The translations under genes and the position numbers were made by a program. Shown piece by piece: positions 7,801-16,860 of a stretch of DNA of 54,972 nucleotides. The DNA is taken from positions 4,449 to 59,420 of the forward strand of contig DBBV01000010.1 in NCBI GenBank assembly GCA_002292375.1, given 5' to 3'. Positions within the stretch are counted from its first letter, which is position 1; each line of letters begins with the position of its first letter. The notes below the pieces were generated by a model. The model searched no databases and was not told the origin of the DNA. It saw only the letters and a list, made by a program, of their open reading frames with translations. Source of the stretch: Methylococcaceae bacterium UBA975. GTDB taxonomy: Bacteria > Pseudomonadota > Gammaproteobacteria > Methylococcales > Cycloclasticaceae.

Positions 7801-9557
7801 TACATAGACTCCGGAGCATTAACGCCGAGTAAGTTTAAGCCATTGTGTAATACCTGTTTGCAGGCGTTTATAAGCACTAAGCGCGCTTGCATCAATTCGT
7901 TATCGTCGACAATAAATTTATGCGAGTTGTAATAACTGTGGAACTCCGTGGCCAGTTCACGCAGGTAATGGCCTAATTGGTGTGGCTCGTACTGCAGCGC
8001 GGCTTGGTTGAGTTTTTCGGGGTAACGGTTTAATGCGTCGATCAAACTAAGTTCGTGTGATTCGGTTAATTTATCCAGTTGTTGCAGGCCAAGCGCAGGC
8101 GTATAGGCTAAGTTCTTTTCATCGAGTAAGCGCATAACACTGCACACGCGGGCATGGGCATACTGCACATAAAACAAAGGGTTTTCATTAGACTGTGCGG
8201 TGGCTAAATCGAGGTCAAAGTCCATGTGTTGTTCAGACTTACGGGTAACATAAAAGTAGCGCGCTGCATCTGAGCCTATTTCTTCACGTAGTTCCCGCAA
8301 GGTAACAAACTCGCCTGAACGGGTAGACATTTGCATTTTTTCGCCGCCTTTATACAACACGGCAAATTGCACCAGTAATACCTTCATGCGTTCAGGGTCT
8401 GCGCCCATCGCTTGTAGCGCCGCTTTAACCCGTGCTATGTAACCGTGGTGGTCTGAGCCCCAAATATCGATAATATCAAAGCCACGTTCGAGGGTGTGTA
8501 AATGGTAGGCGATATCCGAAGCAAAGTAGGTGGTTTGACCGTTGTCGCGGATGACTACGCGGTCTTTTTCATCGCCAAAGTCGGTTGATTTAAACCACCA
8601 AGCGCCGTCTTTCTGGTACATATGGCCAGAGGCTTTCAGTTTTTCAATGGCCTTATCAATGGCGCCGTTATCCATTAAGGAACGTTCAGAAAACCAATTG
8701 TCGTACTGTACGCCAAAGTCTTCAAGGTCGGCGCGTATATCACTTAGAATTGAACCCAGTGCGGTATCAAAAATGGCTCGATAATAGGGTTCGCCTAATA
8801 AGGCTTTGCAGCGTTGGATGAGCCCGTCAATGTGCTGCTCTTTGTCGCCACCGGCTGGTTCGTCAGGCGCGATATCATCAAACACCGCTTCAACGGGCTG
8901 GATGTATATACCGCCATGTTTTTGTTGAATGGTTTTGGCGATATCGAGTACATAGCTGCCCTTGTAGCCATTACTAGGAAAGCTGAGTACTTGCCCACAG
9001 GCTTCTAAATAACGTAGCCAAACGCTGGTGGCCAAAATGTCCATTTGTCGACCGGCGTCGTTGACGTAGTACTCGCGGTGCACCTGATAACCCATCGCGG
9101 TGAGTAAATTAGCGACCGTGGCACCGTAAGCTGCGCCGCGACCATGGCCAACGTGTAAGGGGCCTGTAGGATTAGCCGAAACGAATTCTAATTGAACCTT
9201 TTTTCCGGCCCCTTGTTGGCTTAAGCCAAAGGCTTCGCCTTGTTCAATAATCGTGTTAATAACGCTGTGCTGGCTGAGCGGGTCAAGGAAAAAGTTAATA
9301 AACCCCGGGCCGGCAATAGTGACCTGCGTAATGGCGCTGTCCTTCGGCAATACTTCGACTAAGGCCTCGGCTATTTGACGAGGATTTTTTTTAGCGGGTT
9401 TTGCGAGGGTTAATGCAACATTACTGGCAAAATCACCGTGGGATGCATCACGGGTCCGCTCAATTTGAATGTCTGGCGTTAGGTCGGTTGCTAAAATGCC
9501 TTGTTGTTGCAAGCGTTCTATCGCGAGTTGAAGTAAGGACGCTAAGCGTGTTTTCAT
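7800..9557 (-). CDS. argS: Arginyl-tRNA synthetase
   Basis: 585 residues, class Ia synthetase charging tRNA-Arg. The N-terminal Add-1 domain (about 1-100) recognises the tRNA D-loop. The ATP-binding HIGH motif appears as HVGH (135-138) within SANPTGPLHVGHGRGAAYG. The KMSKS position is degenerate (GEKMQMSTRSGEF), as is common in ArgRS. The C-terminal DALR anticodon-binding domain ends the chain. Length is normal for the family (about 577-590). No evident Shine-Dalgarno precedes the ATG. A good sigma70-type promoter lies about 65 bp upstream, and the SPOR gene is coupled downstream. Confidence 0.97.
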   Translation of the reverse strand: MKTRLASLLQLAIERLQQQGILATDLTPDIQIERTRDASHGDFASNVALTLAKPAKKNPRQIAEALVEVLPKDSAITQVTIAGPGFINFFLDPLSQHSVINTIIEQGEAFGLSQQGAGKKVQLEFVSANPTGPLHVGHGRGAAYGATVANLLTAMGYQVHREYYVNDAGRQMDILATSVWLRYLEACGQVLSFPSNGYKGSYVLDIAKTIQQKHGGIYIQPVEAVFDDIAPDEPAGGDKEQHIDGLIQRCKALLGEPYYRAIFDTALGSILSDIRADLEDFGVQYDNWFSERSLMDNGAIDKAIEKLKASGHMYQKDGAWWFKSTDFGDEKDRVVIRDNGQTTYFASDIAYHLHTLERGFDIIDIWGSDHHGYIARVKAALQAMGADPERMKVLLVQFAVLYKGGEKMQMSTRSGEFVTLRELREEIGSDAARYFYVTRKSEQHMDFDLDLATAQSNENPLFYVQYAHARVCSVMRLLDEKNLAYTPALGLQQLDKLTESHELSLIDALNRYPEKLNQAALQYEPHQLGHYLRELATEFHSYYNSHKFIVDDNELMQARLVLINACKQVLHNGLNLLGVNAPESM

Positions 9558-9622
9558 AAAAAATTAGTACGTATATCAGTTGGGTGGAACGCGGAGTAAT
9601 AGCAGTGCGCCAATAGTTGTGT

Positions 9623-9650
9623 ATTATCGCCGCTAGGCTAAAAGTTGCAA
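9623..9650 (-). promoter_or_regulatory. Sigma70-type promoter for argS
   Basis: On the minus strand TTGCAA (9645-9650) as -35 and GATAAT (9623-9628) as -10, spaced 16 bp. It sits in the 167-bp gap between priA and argS and would give a leader of roughly 60 nt. It suggests argS and its downstream genes can be transcribed apart from priA. Confidence 0.5.
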
Positions 9651-9724
9651 GTCGAATACGGTTTTATCATGGATACTTTAATCGCATTTAGTCGAGATTG
9701 ATTCGTGGTGAAAGCTAGTAGAGG

Positions 9725-11926
9725 TTAGTAAAGGTCTATGGGGTCTATGTCGATAGACCAACGGATTTTTCTAGCCGCCTTGATCTGATCGATACGTGGC
9801 AATAATTGACGTAAAAAATAATGCCGTGACTTTCGTTCAGCCGATTCAAATAGAAGCTGGTAGCGATAACGGCCTGCGCGCTTAAGCATGGGTGAGGGCA
9901 CGGGACCTAAAACGCTGACTTGTGGCATGGCAATCGCGTTTAGGTGAGGTTTTAATTGCTGTAAAAAATCTAATACGGCGCGCTCGTCGGTGGCATTAAC
10001 ACGGAGCAACGCTTGGTAATAATAGGGGGGCAGTTGTGCTTGTTGTCGTTCCTGTAAGGCGTCCTGCGAAAATGCAGCGTAGTCTTTTTTAATTAAGGTT
10101 TGTAATAAAGGATGCTCGGGTTGATGGGTTTGAATGAGCACTTTGCCCGGTTTGCTTTCTCGTCCTGCACGTCCAGCTACTTGAACAATTAATTGTGCCA
10201 TGCGTTCGCTGGCTCGAAAATCAATACTAAAAAGGCCTGCGTCTACATCGATAATGCCAACCAAGGTGACATTAGGAAAGTGGTGGCCCTTAGCGAGCAT
10301 TTGGGTGCCTACAAGAAGTTGCGCGCCACCTTGATGCACCTTGTCGATAACCAACTGCATTGCGTCTTTACCTTTGGTGGTGTCGCGATCAATACGACTG
10401 ATAGGGGTGTTTGGATAGAGTTCAGTTAACGCATCTTCGATGCGTTCGGTGCCGCTGCCTAGGGCAAATAACTCGGCTTGTTGGCAGCGAGGGCAAATGC
10501 GGGGTTTAGCGTGTTCGGCGCCACAGTGATGACATTTTAACTGTGACTGTCGTTGGTGGGTGACTAAGCGTGAATCGCAGTGCTCGCACTGAGCAACCCA
10601 GCCACAGCAGTGACACATCAAAACAGGGGCAAAGCCACGGCGGTTAACGAATAGGATGACTTGCTCGTCGCGTTTTAGGCAGTCATCCACGGCTTTAAGT
10701 AACGGCTTTGATAACTGATGTTCAGTTTTTTTATTACGACAATCAATCAGGTGAATGCTCGGTTTGATCGAATGACCTGTGCGTTCGGGCAGCACTAGGT
10801 GGCTAAAGCGTTTTTGTTGTACGTTATACAGGCATTCAAGGGAGGGTGTTGCGCTGCCGAGTAGGATAGGGATGTCGAGTTCTCTTGCGCGCATAATGGC
10901 GACATCGCGTGCAGAATAACGAAAACCTTCTTGTTGTTTGAATGAACCGTCGTGCTCCTCATCCAGGATGATCATGCCCAAGTGCTGCATCGGTGTGAAC
11001 ACGGATGAACGGGTGCCTAATAAAATATTGGCCGTGCCACTACGGCACTTTAGCCAGGCTTGGCTACGTTGTGAATCAGTCAAACCGGAGTGATAAACAA
11101 CCATGCGCGCCGCGAGTCGACGTCTGAATCGATCGGCTAATTGGGGGGTTAAATTTATTTCAGGCAGCATCACCATCACTTGTTTGCCCAGTGCTAGAAC
11201 GCGTTGAATGAGTTGTAAGTACACCTCGGTTTTTCCACTGCCGGTGACGCCGTCGAGTAAATAAGCGGTAAAGCCCTCTAAAGAACCAGCCACCGTGTCG
11301 ATGGCGTCTTGTTGTGCCTGATTGGGTTCAAAGTCGGCCTCAACCACTATGCGTTCGTCATCGACATTAGCTTGGCTTAATTCAACCCAGCCATTAGACA
11401 CCATGGTTTTTAAGGTTGCTTGCCAAGGCCAGTCTAGGGAAGCAAATACCGCGCTGCTGACAGGTTGAGTTTGTTCAAGTAACAGCTTTTGTATGCTGGC
11501 CTGTCTGGGGGCGCGTTGTAGCCGAGCGTCGTCTAGATGTTGGCCAAGTGACGTTAAGCTATAACGTGTTTCAAATTGTTCTTTTGGTAGTGCGCCACCA
11601 CGTAACTGTTTCGGTAGGGCTTGGGCAAACACCCCACCAATGGCTTGATGATAATACTCCGCGGCCCAGCTGAGTAACTTAATATCTTGGCTGGATACTA
11701 AGGGCTCGTCGTCTAATAGGGTTTGAATTGGCTTGAGTTGTGATGGCTTTAATTCGCTCGAATCAGAAATGCTCACGATAACACCGGTTTTCTGGCTGCG
11801 GCCAAATGAAGTAAGAACACGTTGCCCCGGGGCATATTTGTCACGATTTGTTTGCGCCAACGGCAGATAATCGAATAATCGATTAAGCGGTGTGTCGATG
11901 GCTATTTTTAGGTAAAAAGGTTGCAT
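9725..11926 (-). CDS. priA: Primosomal protein N', replication-restart helicase PriA
   Basis: 733 residues, equal to E. coli PriA (732). PriA recognises stalled forks and D-loops and loads DnaB through PriB/DnaT. Visible: N-terminal 3'-end-binding region, Walker A GVTGSGKT (226-233), the helicase box DEEH (322-325) followed by the aromatic-rich loop GSFKQQEGFRYSARDVA, LLGSATPS, and a zinc domain with Cys438, 441, 447, 450, 465, 468, 478 and 481. All catalytic and zinc residues are present. It is divergent from an ECF sigma operon across a 675-bp gap containing DnaA boxes. The ATG has no evident Shine-Dalgarno. Confidence 0.97.
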   Translation of the reverse strand: MQPFYLKIAIDTPLNRLFDYLPLAQTNRDKYAPGQRVLTSFGRSQKTGVIVSISDSSELKPSQLKPIQTLLDDEPLVSSQDIKLLSWAAEYYHQAIGGVFAQALPKQLRGGALPKEQFETRYSLTSLGQHLDDARLQRAPRQASIQKLLLEQTQPVSSAVFASLDWPWQATLKTMVSNGWVELSQANVDDERIVVEADFEPNQAQQDAIDTVAGSLEGFTAYLLDGVTGSGKTEVYLQLIQRVLALGKQVMVMLPEINLTPQLADRFRRRLAARMVVYHSGLTDSQRSQAWLKCRSGTANILLGTRSSVFTPMQHLGMIILDEEHDGSFKQQEGFRYSARDVAIMRARELDIPILLGSATPSLECLYNVQQKRFSHLVLPERTGHSIKPSIHLIDCRNKKTEHQLSKPLLKAVDDCLKRDEQVILFVNRRGFAPVLMCHCCGWVAQCEHCDSRLVTHQRQSQLKCHHCGAEHAKPRICPRCQQAELFALGSGTERIEDALTELYPNTPISRIDRDTTKGKDAMQLVIDKVHQGGAQLLVGTQMLAKGHHFPNVTLVGIIDVDAGLFSIDFRASERMAQLIVQVAGRAGRESKPGKVLIQTHQPEHPLLQTLIKKDYAAFSQDALQERQQAQLPPYYYQALLRVNATDERAVLDFLQQLKPHLNAIAMPQVSVLGPVPSPMLKRAGRYRYQLLFESAERKSRHYFLRQLLPRIDQIKAARKIRWSIDIDPIDLY

Positions 11927-12023
11927 TTTTTTGGTGCAAAAAATAATGGCTTAAGTTAGCTTGAAAAGGTGGAATAAATCTACAAATAATCGCTAAGTTT
12001 ATGCCCTTGTTAAGGTTTTCCGG

Positions 12024-12058
12024 TTATCCACAATTTCTGTGGATAACTTTGTGGATTA
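12024..12058. promoter_or_regulatory. Cluster of three DnaA boxes
   Basis: TTATCCACA at 12024-12032 and its exact reverse complement TGTGGATAA at 12038-12046 are both perfect consensus DnaA boxes. A third box, TGTGGATTA (12050-12058), differs from the second by one base. All lie within 35 bp, with gaps of 5 and 3 bp. Three boxes this close are unlikely by chance. Such clusters occur in oriC, in datA/DARS-like loci and in DnaA-controlled promoters. The cluster is about 100 bp upstream of the priA start. Confidence 0.7.
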
Positions 12059-12171
12059 AGTTTTAATATAGCCGCTAAGTCCCTGTAAAAAAAGGCCTGT
12101 CGTTAAATTGTAACAAATTGAATCATTTTAAAAATAGCATTTAAAAACAAGCACTTGAAAAATTATTGCCC

Positions 12172-12184
12172 GATCTTTTTTGTG
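12172..12184 (+). repeat. oriC-like 13-mer candidate
   Basis: GATCTTTTTTGTG matches 11 of 13 positions of the E. coli DNA-unwinding 13-mer consensus GATCTNTTNTTTT when the N positions are counted as matches. It lies in AT-rich sequence about 115 bp from the DnaA boxes. On its own this is weak evidence. Confidence 0.3.
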
Positions 12185-12474
12185 CACAGCAATACTTTCT
12201 TGATACCCCCGACAATTTTTTTTTAGGTGTGTATAAAAACCCTTTATTTATATGACTTGTTGCGCCTTTTGGATAAAACAAGCTTTTTTTTAGGTTTTTT
12301 AAACACAGTACTCAATTGTGGTTTTACGGCTGTTTTTTAGTGACGGACGAATCAAGTCTTTAGGCTAACACAAGATGTGTTTATGCGCGGCCAAATTATG
12401 TGGTTAGCGAGGTTAAAAGTGATTAATATGTTCGTTATTTTAAGTCTGTAATTAGGTGGGTGTAAGCTAGCCTT

Positions 12475-12487
12475 GATCTATTTAAAC
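12475..12487 (+). repeat. Second oriC-like 13-mer candidate
   Basis: GATCTATTTAAAC is identical over its first ten bases to the E. coli left 13-mer GATCTATTTATTT. It is about 290 bp from the first copy, unlike the tandem 13-mers of E. coli, so the similarity may be chance. Confidence 0.25.
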
Positions 12488-12536
12488 AGGTATAACAAGG
12501 CTGTATATTAGTCACAGTTGATTAGTTTGTTTTAAA

Positions 12537-12565
12537 TTGAGTTTCCCCTTAGGTGAGAATAATTA
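12537..12565 (+). promoter_or_regulatory. Candidate promoter of the ECF sigma operon
   Basis: TTGAGT (12537-12542) and TAATTA (12560-12565), 17 bp apart, upstream of the sigma gene. No ECF-type GGAAC / GTC pair was recognised, so autoregulation is not visible. Confidence 0.35.
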
Positions 12566-12601
12566 AATTGTAAGATAGCGAAGGCTATTAAGGTCTATTG
12601 A

Positions 12602-13114
12602 GTGCGACAGAAGCAAAAGCAATTGGAGTATGAACGGTTAGTCTTGGTGTATAGCGATGAGTTGTTTCGTTATGCCTTGTGGCTTTGTCGGGATAAAAGT
12701 ATGGCCGAAGATTTGGTGCAGGAGTCCTGTATGCGCGCTTGGAAATCGTTTGATAAATTACGTGAGACAACGTCTAGTAAAGCGTGGTTGATGACTATTC
12801 TTCGAAACGAACATGCCCGCCAATATGCGCGATACAGACCCGACATGGTTGATTTAGACCTGGATATGCTGAGCCTAAGGGATACCGATAACGATACCAG
12901 CCCAGAAGCCTTTGCACTAAAGCAAGCGCTGAATGAACTAGCTAATGAGTATAAAGAACCGTTGTTACTGCAAGTGATTGGTGGTTTGAGTTGTGAAGAA
13001 ATAGCATCGGTCTGCAATATCAGTAAAAGTGCCACCATGACGCGATTGTTTAGGGCAAAGCAAAAACTGCGAGAGGTGTTGCAACCGGCAAATGAGCAGG
13101 TAAGTACAAAATGA
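12602..13114 (+). CDS. ECF-family RNA polymerase sigma factor
   Basis: 170 residues, GTG start with AAGG eight bases upstream. Sigma region 2 (about 17-80) includes ELFRYALWLCRD and AEDLVQESCMRAWKSF, the -10-binding and core-binding helices. Region 4 (about 115-165) is a helix-turn-helix with LSCEEIASVCNIS and RLFRAKQKLRE. Regions 1.1 and 3 are absent, which defines group 4 sigma factors. Its stop overlaps the next start as ATGA, so the zinc anti-sigma protein is coupled to it. The inducing signal is unknown; neighbouring envelope functions (efflux pump) are transcribed on the other strand. Confidence 0.93.
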   Translation: MRQKQKQLEYERLVLVYSDELFRYALWLCRDKSMAEDLVQESCMRAWKSFDKLRETTSSKAWLMTILRNEHARQYARYRPDMVDLDLDMLSLRDTDNDTSPEAFALKQALNELANEYKEPLLLQVIGGLSCEEIASVCNISKSATMTRLFRAKQKLREVLQPANEQVSTK

Positions 13115-13809
13115 AATGTGAAGACTTTAAATTTGAATACACCGCAGCGCCTAGTGATATCGCTGGGGACGCCTATGCGCATCTGCAAGCTTGCCCTAGT
13201 TGCCAGCAGTTTGCCGAGCAGCAACGTGCTTTTGAGCAGCAACTGGGTTCAGTTATTAACTGTGCGGTACCGGAGGGCTACAGGCAGTCGCTACGCGCCA
13301 GCTTACCGCCTGCCAACGGCGTAGTTTGGCGTTGGCCAAAAACGTCCATTGCACTAGCCGCGAGTGTTCTTTTGGCGGTTGGGGTGATGGGGATCATGGT
13401 CTTACAAAAAGGGACGACTCAGTTCACGATCGATCAATTGGTAGTTGAGCATTTTGAACACGATGGTGCGCATTCAATGCTCGCGTCAAATCAAATAAAC
13501 CGACAGCAATTGGAGCAAATTAGTCGGCCATTTGGTGTGCAAGTTGGGTTGTTAGGGAATATTAGCTTTGCCGAAAAGTGCCCTATTGGTGACAGTTATG
13601 GCTTACATATGGTGTATCAATACAATGATCAAATGATCACCGTTATTTATATGCCAGAGATCCCTTTGCAACAGACACTGCCGTTTAGTTACTCGGGTTT
13701 AAAAGGCTGGGTAAAACCGCTTAAGAAAGGCTCTCTCGCGGTGTTAGTGGGTGCGAGTGACGAGTTGCCGGATGAAACGTTCGCCAGTCAAGCAATCGAG
13801 TGGCTTTAA
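13111..13809 (+). CDS. DUF3379-type membrane anti-sigma factor with zinc motif
   Basis: 232 residues. The N-terminal cytoplasmic part has HLQACPSC, that is His24-x3-Cys28-x2-Cys31, with Cys3 as a likely fourth ligand: the ZAS zinc motif of anti-sigma factors. One transmembrane helix (about 78-98) follows, then a periplasmic sensor region of about 130 residues. By analogy it sequesters the preceding ECF sigma until a periplasmic signal or redox change at the Cys cluster releases it. Coupled to the sigma gene by ATGA. Its TAA stop lies on the same TTAA as the stop of the convergent RND gene. Confidence 0.82.
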   Translation: MKCEDFKFEYTAAPSDIAGDAYAHLQACPSCQQFAEQQRAFEQQLGSVINCAVPEGYRQSLRASLPPANGVVWRWPKTSIALAASVLLAVGVMGIMVLQKGTTQFTIDQLVVEHFEHDGAHSMLASNQINRQQLEQISRPFGVQVGLLGNISFAEKCPIGDSYGLHMVYQYNDQMITVIYMPEIPLQQTLPFSYSGLKGWVKPLKKGSLAVLVGASDELPDETFASQAIEWL

Positions 13810-16800
13810 CGTTGCGACGTTGTATGGTCTTTCGCCAGTATTAAGTAAAACGCGGGGACAATAAATAGGGTAAACAGGGTGCCGATACCTAGGCCGGTGG
13901 CAATCACCAGGCCAATGTCAAAACGACTGACTGCGCCAGGACCTGAAGCAAATAACAAGGGTATCATTGCCACGATCATTGATACCGTGGTCATTAGAAT
14001 GGGTCGCAAACGTACCACCGCTGATTTTTCTACCGCCTCAGCCACGGACAGTTTTTCAGTGATCTGTAATTGGTTAGCAAACTCCACGATTAAGATGCCA
14101 TTTTTGGCGATTAAACCGATCAAGGTGATGAGCCCAACTTGGGTGTATATGTTCATCGTCGCCGTACCAAGCATTAAAAAGGCCATCGCGCTGGCTAGCG
14201 ATAGCGGCACGGATATTAGAATAATTAAAGGATCACGCCAACTTTCAAATTGTGCGGCGAGCACTAAATAAATAACCAATAAAGACATAAAAAAGGTGAG
14301 TACTAAAGCGCTGCCTTGTTGCTTAAATTGCCTGGAACTGCCGGTGTAGTCCCAAGAAAAGCCGCGTGGAAAGGTGTTTTTTGCTTCATCTTCTAAGTAC
14401 GTTAAGCCATCACCTAAGGTGATGCCTGGGCGTAAAATGCCTTCGATGGTGAGGCTGTTAAGTTGCTGGAACTGCGTGCGCTTACTCGGTTCAACACTAT
14501 CAGATAGGGTGACGAGCGAGCCCAGTGCCACCAAATCACCCGACCCAGTGGGTAAATAGATGGAATCGAGGGAATTAATATCGGCTCGATTAGTATCAGA
14601 CACCTGAGGGATAACCTTATAACTGCGGCCTTGCATGCTAAAGTAGTTAACGTAGGCCTCACCAAAATAACCGGATAAATTTTGCCCGATTTGCTGCATG
14701 CTGATGCCTAAATCAGCCGCTCGGTCTTTATCAATAAGCAGATTAGTTTTAGGCCGATCAAACTCAAGACTCTTTTGTAAAAAGATAAATTGGCCACTTT
14801 GCATCGCCTTAGTAATTAACCCATCGGCGGCATCGCTTAATTCACCATAATCAGCATCGGCAATCACCACAAATTGGACAGGTAAGCCACCGCCGGCGCC
14901 CGGTAAGCCCGGTCGTTCGACGACCGCCATGCGTAACCCAGGAATCGTAGTCAGCTTGGCTTGCAATTCGGGCTTGATTTGCATTTGCGTACGTTGCCTT
15001 TCTGACTGATGACCCATTTTAAATCCGCCCAGCATCTTATTACTGTCTCCACCAAAACCAAGCAAGATAAAGCTATGGTCATATTCTGGAATGCTTTCAA
15101 AAAGCCGTACGAGTTGTTGAGTTTGTTGCCTTAGAAAGTCGAGGGTTGCTGTTTGTGGTGCGCTACCAAAAGCGATTAGAAAGCCACGGTCTTCGGTAGG
15201 CGCAAGCTCTTTTTTTGACAGCATATACATCGGGTATAAACTCAACAATACGGCGAGCGAAAAGGCAATGGGAATGGAGGGGGTGGACAACAACGGGTGC
15301 AGAAGTTTTTTATAAGAGCCTGCTAAGCGCTCAAAAAAACGTTCCACTGATTGCTCAAATGGTCCGGCAGCGCCACTCGGCTTAAGTACGCGGGCGCTTA
15401 ACATCGGAGCCAAAGTCAAGGCAACAATACCTGATATAAACACGGCAGCGGCTAAGGAAAAGGCGAATTCGGTAAATAAGGTGCCGATTAGGCCGTCCAT
15501 AAAGCCAATCGGGAAATAGACCGCGATCAGTGTCGTGGTCATTGCAATAATGGGTAAGCTGAGTTCTTTAGCGCCATCCAACGCCGCTTGTACCCGTGTT
15601 TTCCCCATTTCGATGTGGCGGTGAACGTTTTCAACCATGACGATCGCATCGTCAACCACCAAGCCGATGGCTAGAATCATCGCCAGCAAGGTTAGCAGGT
15701 TTAAAGAAAAGCCAAGTAAGAGCATAAAAAAAGCCGCGCCGATTAACGATAAAGGCACAGTAATGGCTGGAATTAAGGCGGCTCGAAAAGACCCAAGTGA
15801 GAGAAAGATAACGACAATAACGATGCTGAGCGCTTCAAGCAAGGTGATGCCCACTTCATTGATCGAATCGCTTATAAATTTACTGGCGTCATAGGGTAAG
15901 TAAAAATTTAAGCCGGTGGGTAAATTCCGTTTGATATCGATTAAGGCGTGCTGGACCTTTTGGGCAACCACCAGTGGGTTAGAGCCGGGTGCTTGGTCGA
16001 CGGCAATAAATATGGCGGGTTTACCATTAAATAGGTTTTCGCTATCGTAGCCCTCGGCACCTAATTCTGTATCGGCAATATCCGATAGCCGGATTAAGGT
16101 GTCACCACGTTTACCGACCACGAGCTTGAAAAACTCCTCTTGTTTAGCAATGTCGGTGCTTGTGCCTAAGTCGATACTGACGTATTCCCCTTTGGTGCTG
16201 CCGATGCTCGATAAATAATTATTGCTGCGCAAGGCTTCAGTGACATCTTTGCTGGTCAGGCCCAGGGCGGCCATGCGCTTGGGTTTAAGCCAAATACGCA
16301 TGGCATAAACGCTACTACCTAATAGTTTAGCTTGCCCTACGCCTGGAATGGATTGTAAGCGGGGTTGAATGACACGCAAAAGGTAATCGGCAATTTGAGT
16401 GGCCTCCATGTGATCACTAAAAAAAGCCAGGTAAATTAAGGAAGTGGTTGAACTCGTTTTCGAGGTGATCACAGGATCTCTGGCTTCAGACGGCAAACTC
16501 CCTCGCTGACTGGCTACTTTTGCTTGAATTTCTGCGATAGCCGCATTGGCGTCATAGTTCAGCCGCATATGGGCTTCTATACTCGATTGGCCTTGGCTAC
16601 TGGTAGAGAAAATATAGTCAATGCCGTCAGCTTGAGCAATCGCCTGCTGCAGTGGTGTGGTAATAAAGCCTTTGATCAGCTCACTGCTGGCACCGGGGTA
16701 AGCGGTGGTTACAGAAATGACGGTATCTTTTGTCTCGGGGTACTCACGAATTTCTAAGGAGCTGAGAGAGCGTAGCCCAAGGACTAAAATCAATAAGCTA

Positions 16801-16850
16801 ACAACACTAGCCAAAACCGGGCGGGTGACAAATATATCGGTAAATTTCAA
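13806..16850 (-). CDS. RND multidrug efflux permease (HAE1/AcrB family)
   Basis: 1014 residues, near the usual 1020-1050. Twelve transmembrane helices and two large periplasmic loops in the expected repeat. TM4 has the proton-relay pair Asp400-Asp401 in AIGLVVDDAIVMVEN, and TM10 carries Lys916 in LIAKNGILIVEF, so the pump appears functional. Exports hydrophobic or amphiphilic compounds from periplasm or inner leaflet using proton-motive force, as a trimer with the adaptor encoded 10 bp upstream. No outer-membrane TolC-type gene is adjacent, so a channel encoded elsewhere must be used. Convergent with the anti-sigma gene, with a 4-bp stop overlap and no terminator between. Confidence 0.94.
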   Translation of the reverse strand: MKFTDIFVTRPVLASVVSLLILVLGLRSLSSLEIREYPETKDTVISVTTAYPGASSELIKGFITTPLQQAIAQADGIDYIFSTSSQGQSSIEAHMRLNYDANAAIAEIQAKVASQRGSLPSEARDPVITSKTSSTTSLIYLAFFSDHMEATQIADYLLRVIQPRLQSIPGVGQAKLLGSSVYAMRIWLKPKRMAALGLTSKDVTEALRSNNYLSSIGSTKGEYVSIDLGTSTDIAKQEEFFKLVVGKRGDTLIRLSDIADTELGAEGYDSENLFNGKPAIFIAVDQAPGSNPLVVAQKVQHALIDIKRNLPTGLNFYLPYDASKFISDSINEVGITLLEALSIVIVVIFLSLGSFRAALIPAITVPLSLIGAAFFMLLLGFSLNLLTLLAMILAIGLVVDDAIVMVENVHRHIEMGKTRVQAALDGAKELSLPIIAMTTTLIAVYFPIGFMDGLIGTLFTEFAFSLAAAVFISGIVALTLAPMLSARVLKPSGAAGPFEQSVERFFERLAGSYKKLLHPLLSTPSIPIAFSLAVLLSLYPMYMLSKKELAPTEDRGFLIAFGSAPQTATLDFLRQQTQQLVRLFESIPEYDHSFILLGFGGDSNKMLGGFKMGHQSERQRTQMQIKPELQAKLTTIPGLRMAVVERPGLPGAGGGLPVQFVVIADADYGELSDAADGLITKAMQSGQFIFLQKSLEFDRPKTNLLIDKDRAADLGISMQQIGQNLSGYFGEAYVNYFSMQGRSYKVIPQVSDTNRADINSLDSIYLPTGSGDLVALGSLVTLSDSVEPSKRTQFQQLNSLTIEGILRPGITLGDGLTYLEDEAKNTFPRGFSWDYTGSSRQFKQQGSALVLTFFMSLLVIYLVLAAQFESWRDPLIILISVPLSLASAMAFLMLGTATMNIYTQVGLITLIGLIAKNGILIVEFANQLQITEKLSVAEAVEKSAVVRLRPILMTTVSMIVAMIPLLFASGPGAVSRFDIGLVIATGLGIGTLFTLFIVPAFYLILAKDHTTSQR

Positions 16851-16860
16851 GGGCTACTAC

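Larger units (their letters stand above)
11927..12601. promoter_or_regulatory. 675-bp AT-rich divergent intergenic region between priA and the ECF sigma gene
   Basis: The longest gene-free stretch in the window. No reading frame with a credible ribosome-binding site was found. It holds a triple DnaA-box cluster near its priA end, strongly AT-rich sequence to the right, two GATCT-initiated 13-mers resembling those of E. coli oriC, a near-repeat of a T8-AGGT motif (about 12216-12228 and 12283-12295), and a sigma70-like promoter near the sigma gene. Either a regulatory region of two divergent units, a DnaA-binding locus, or an origin. Confidence 0.6.

Noticed and set aside
12670..13242. 190-codon minus-strand open frame opposite the sigma and anti-sigma genes
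   Set aside because: Fully antisense to two recognised, translationally coupled genes; composition is low-complexity and has no family features.
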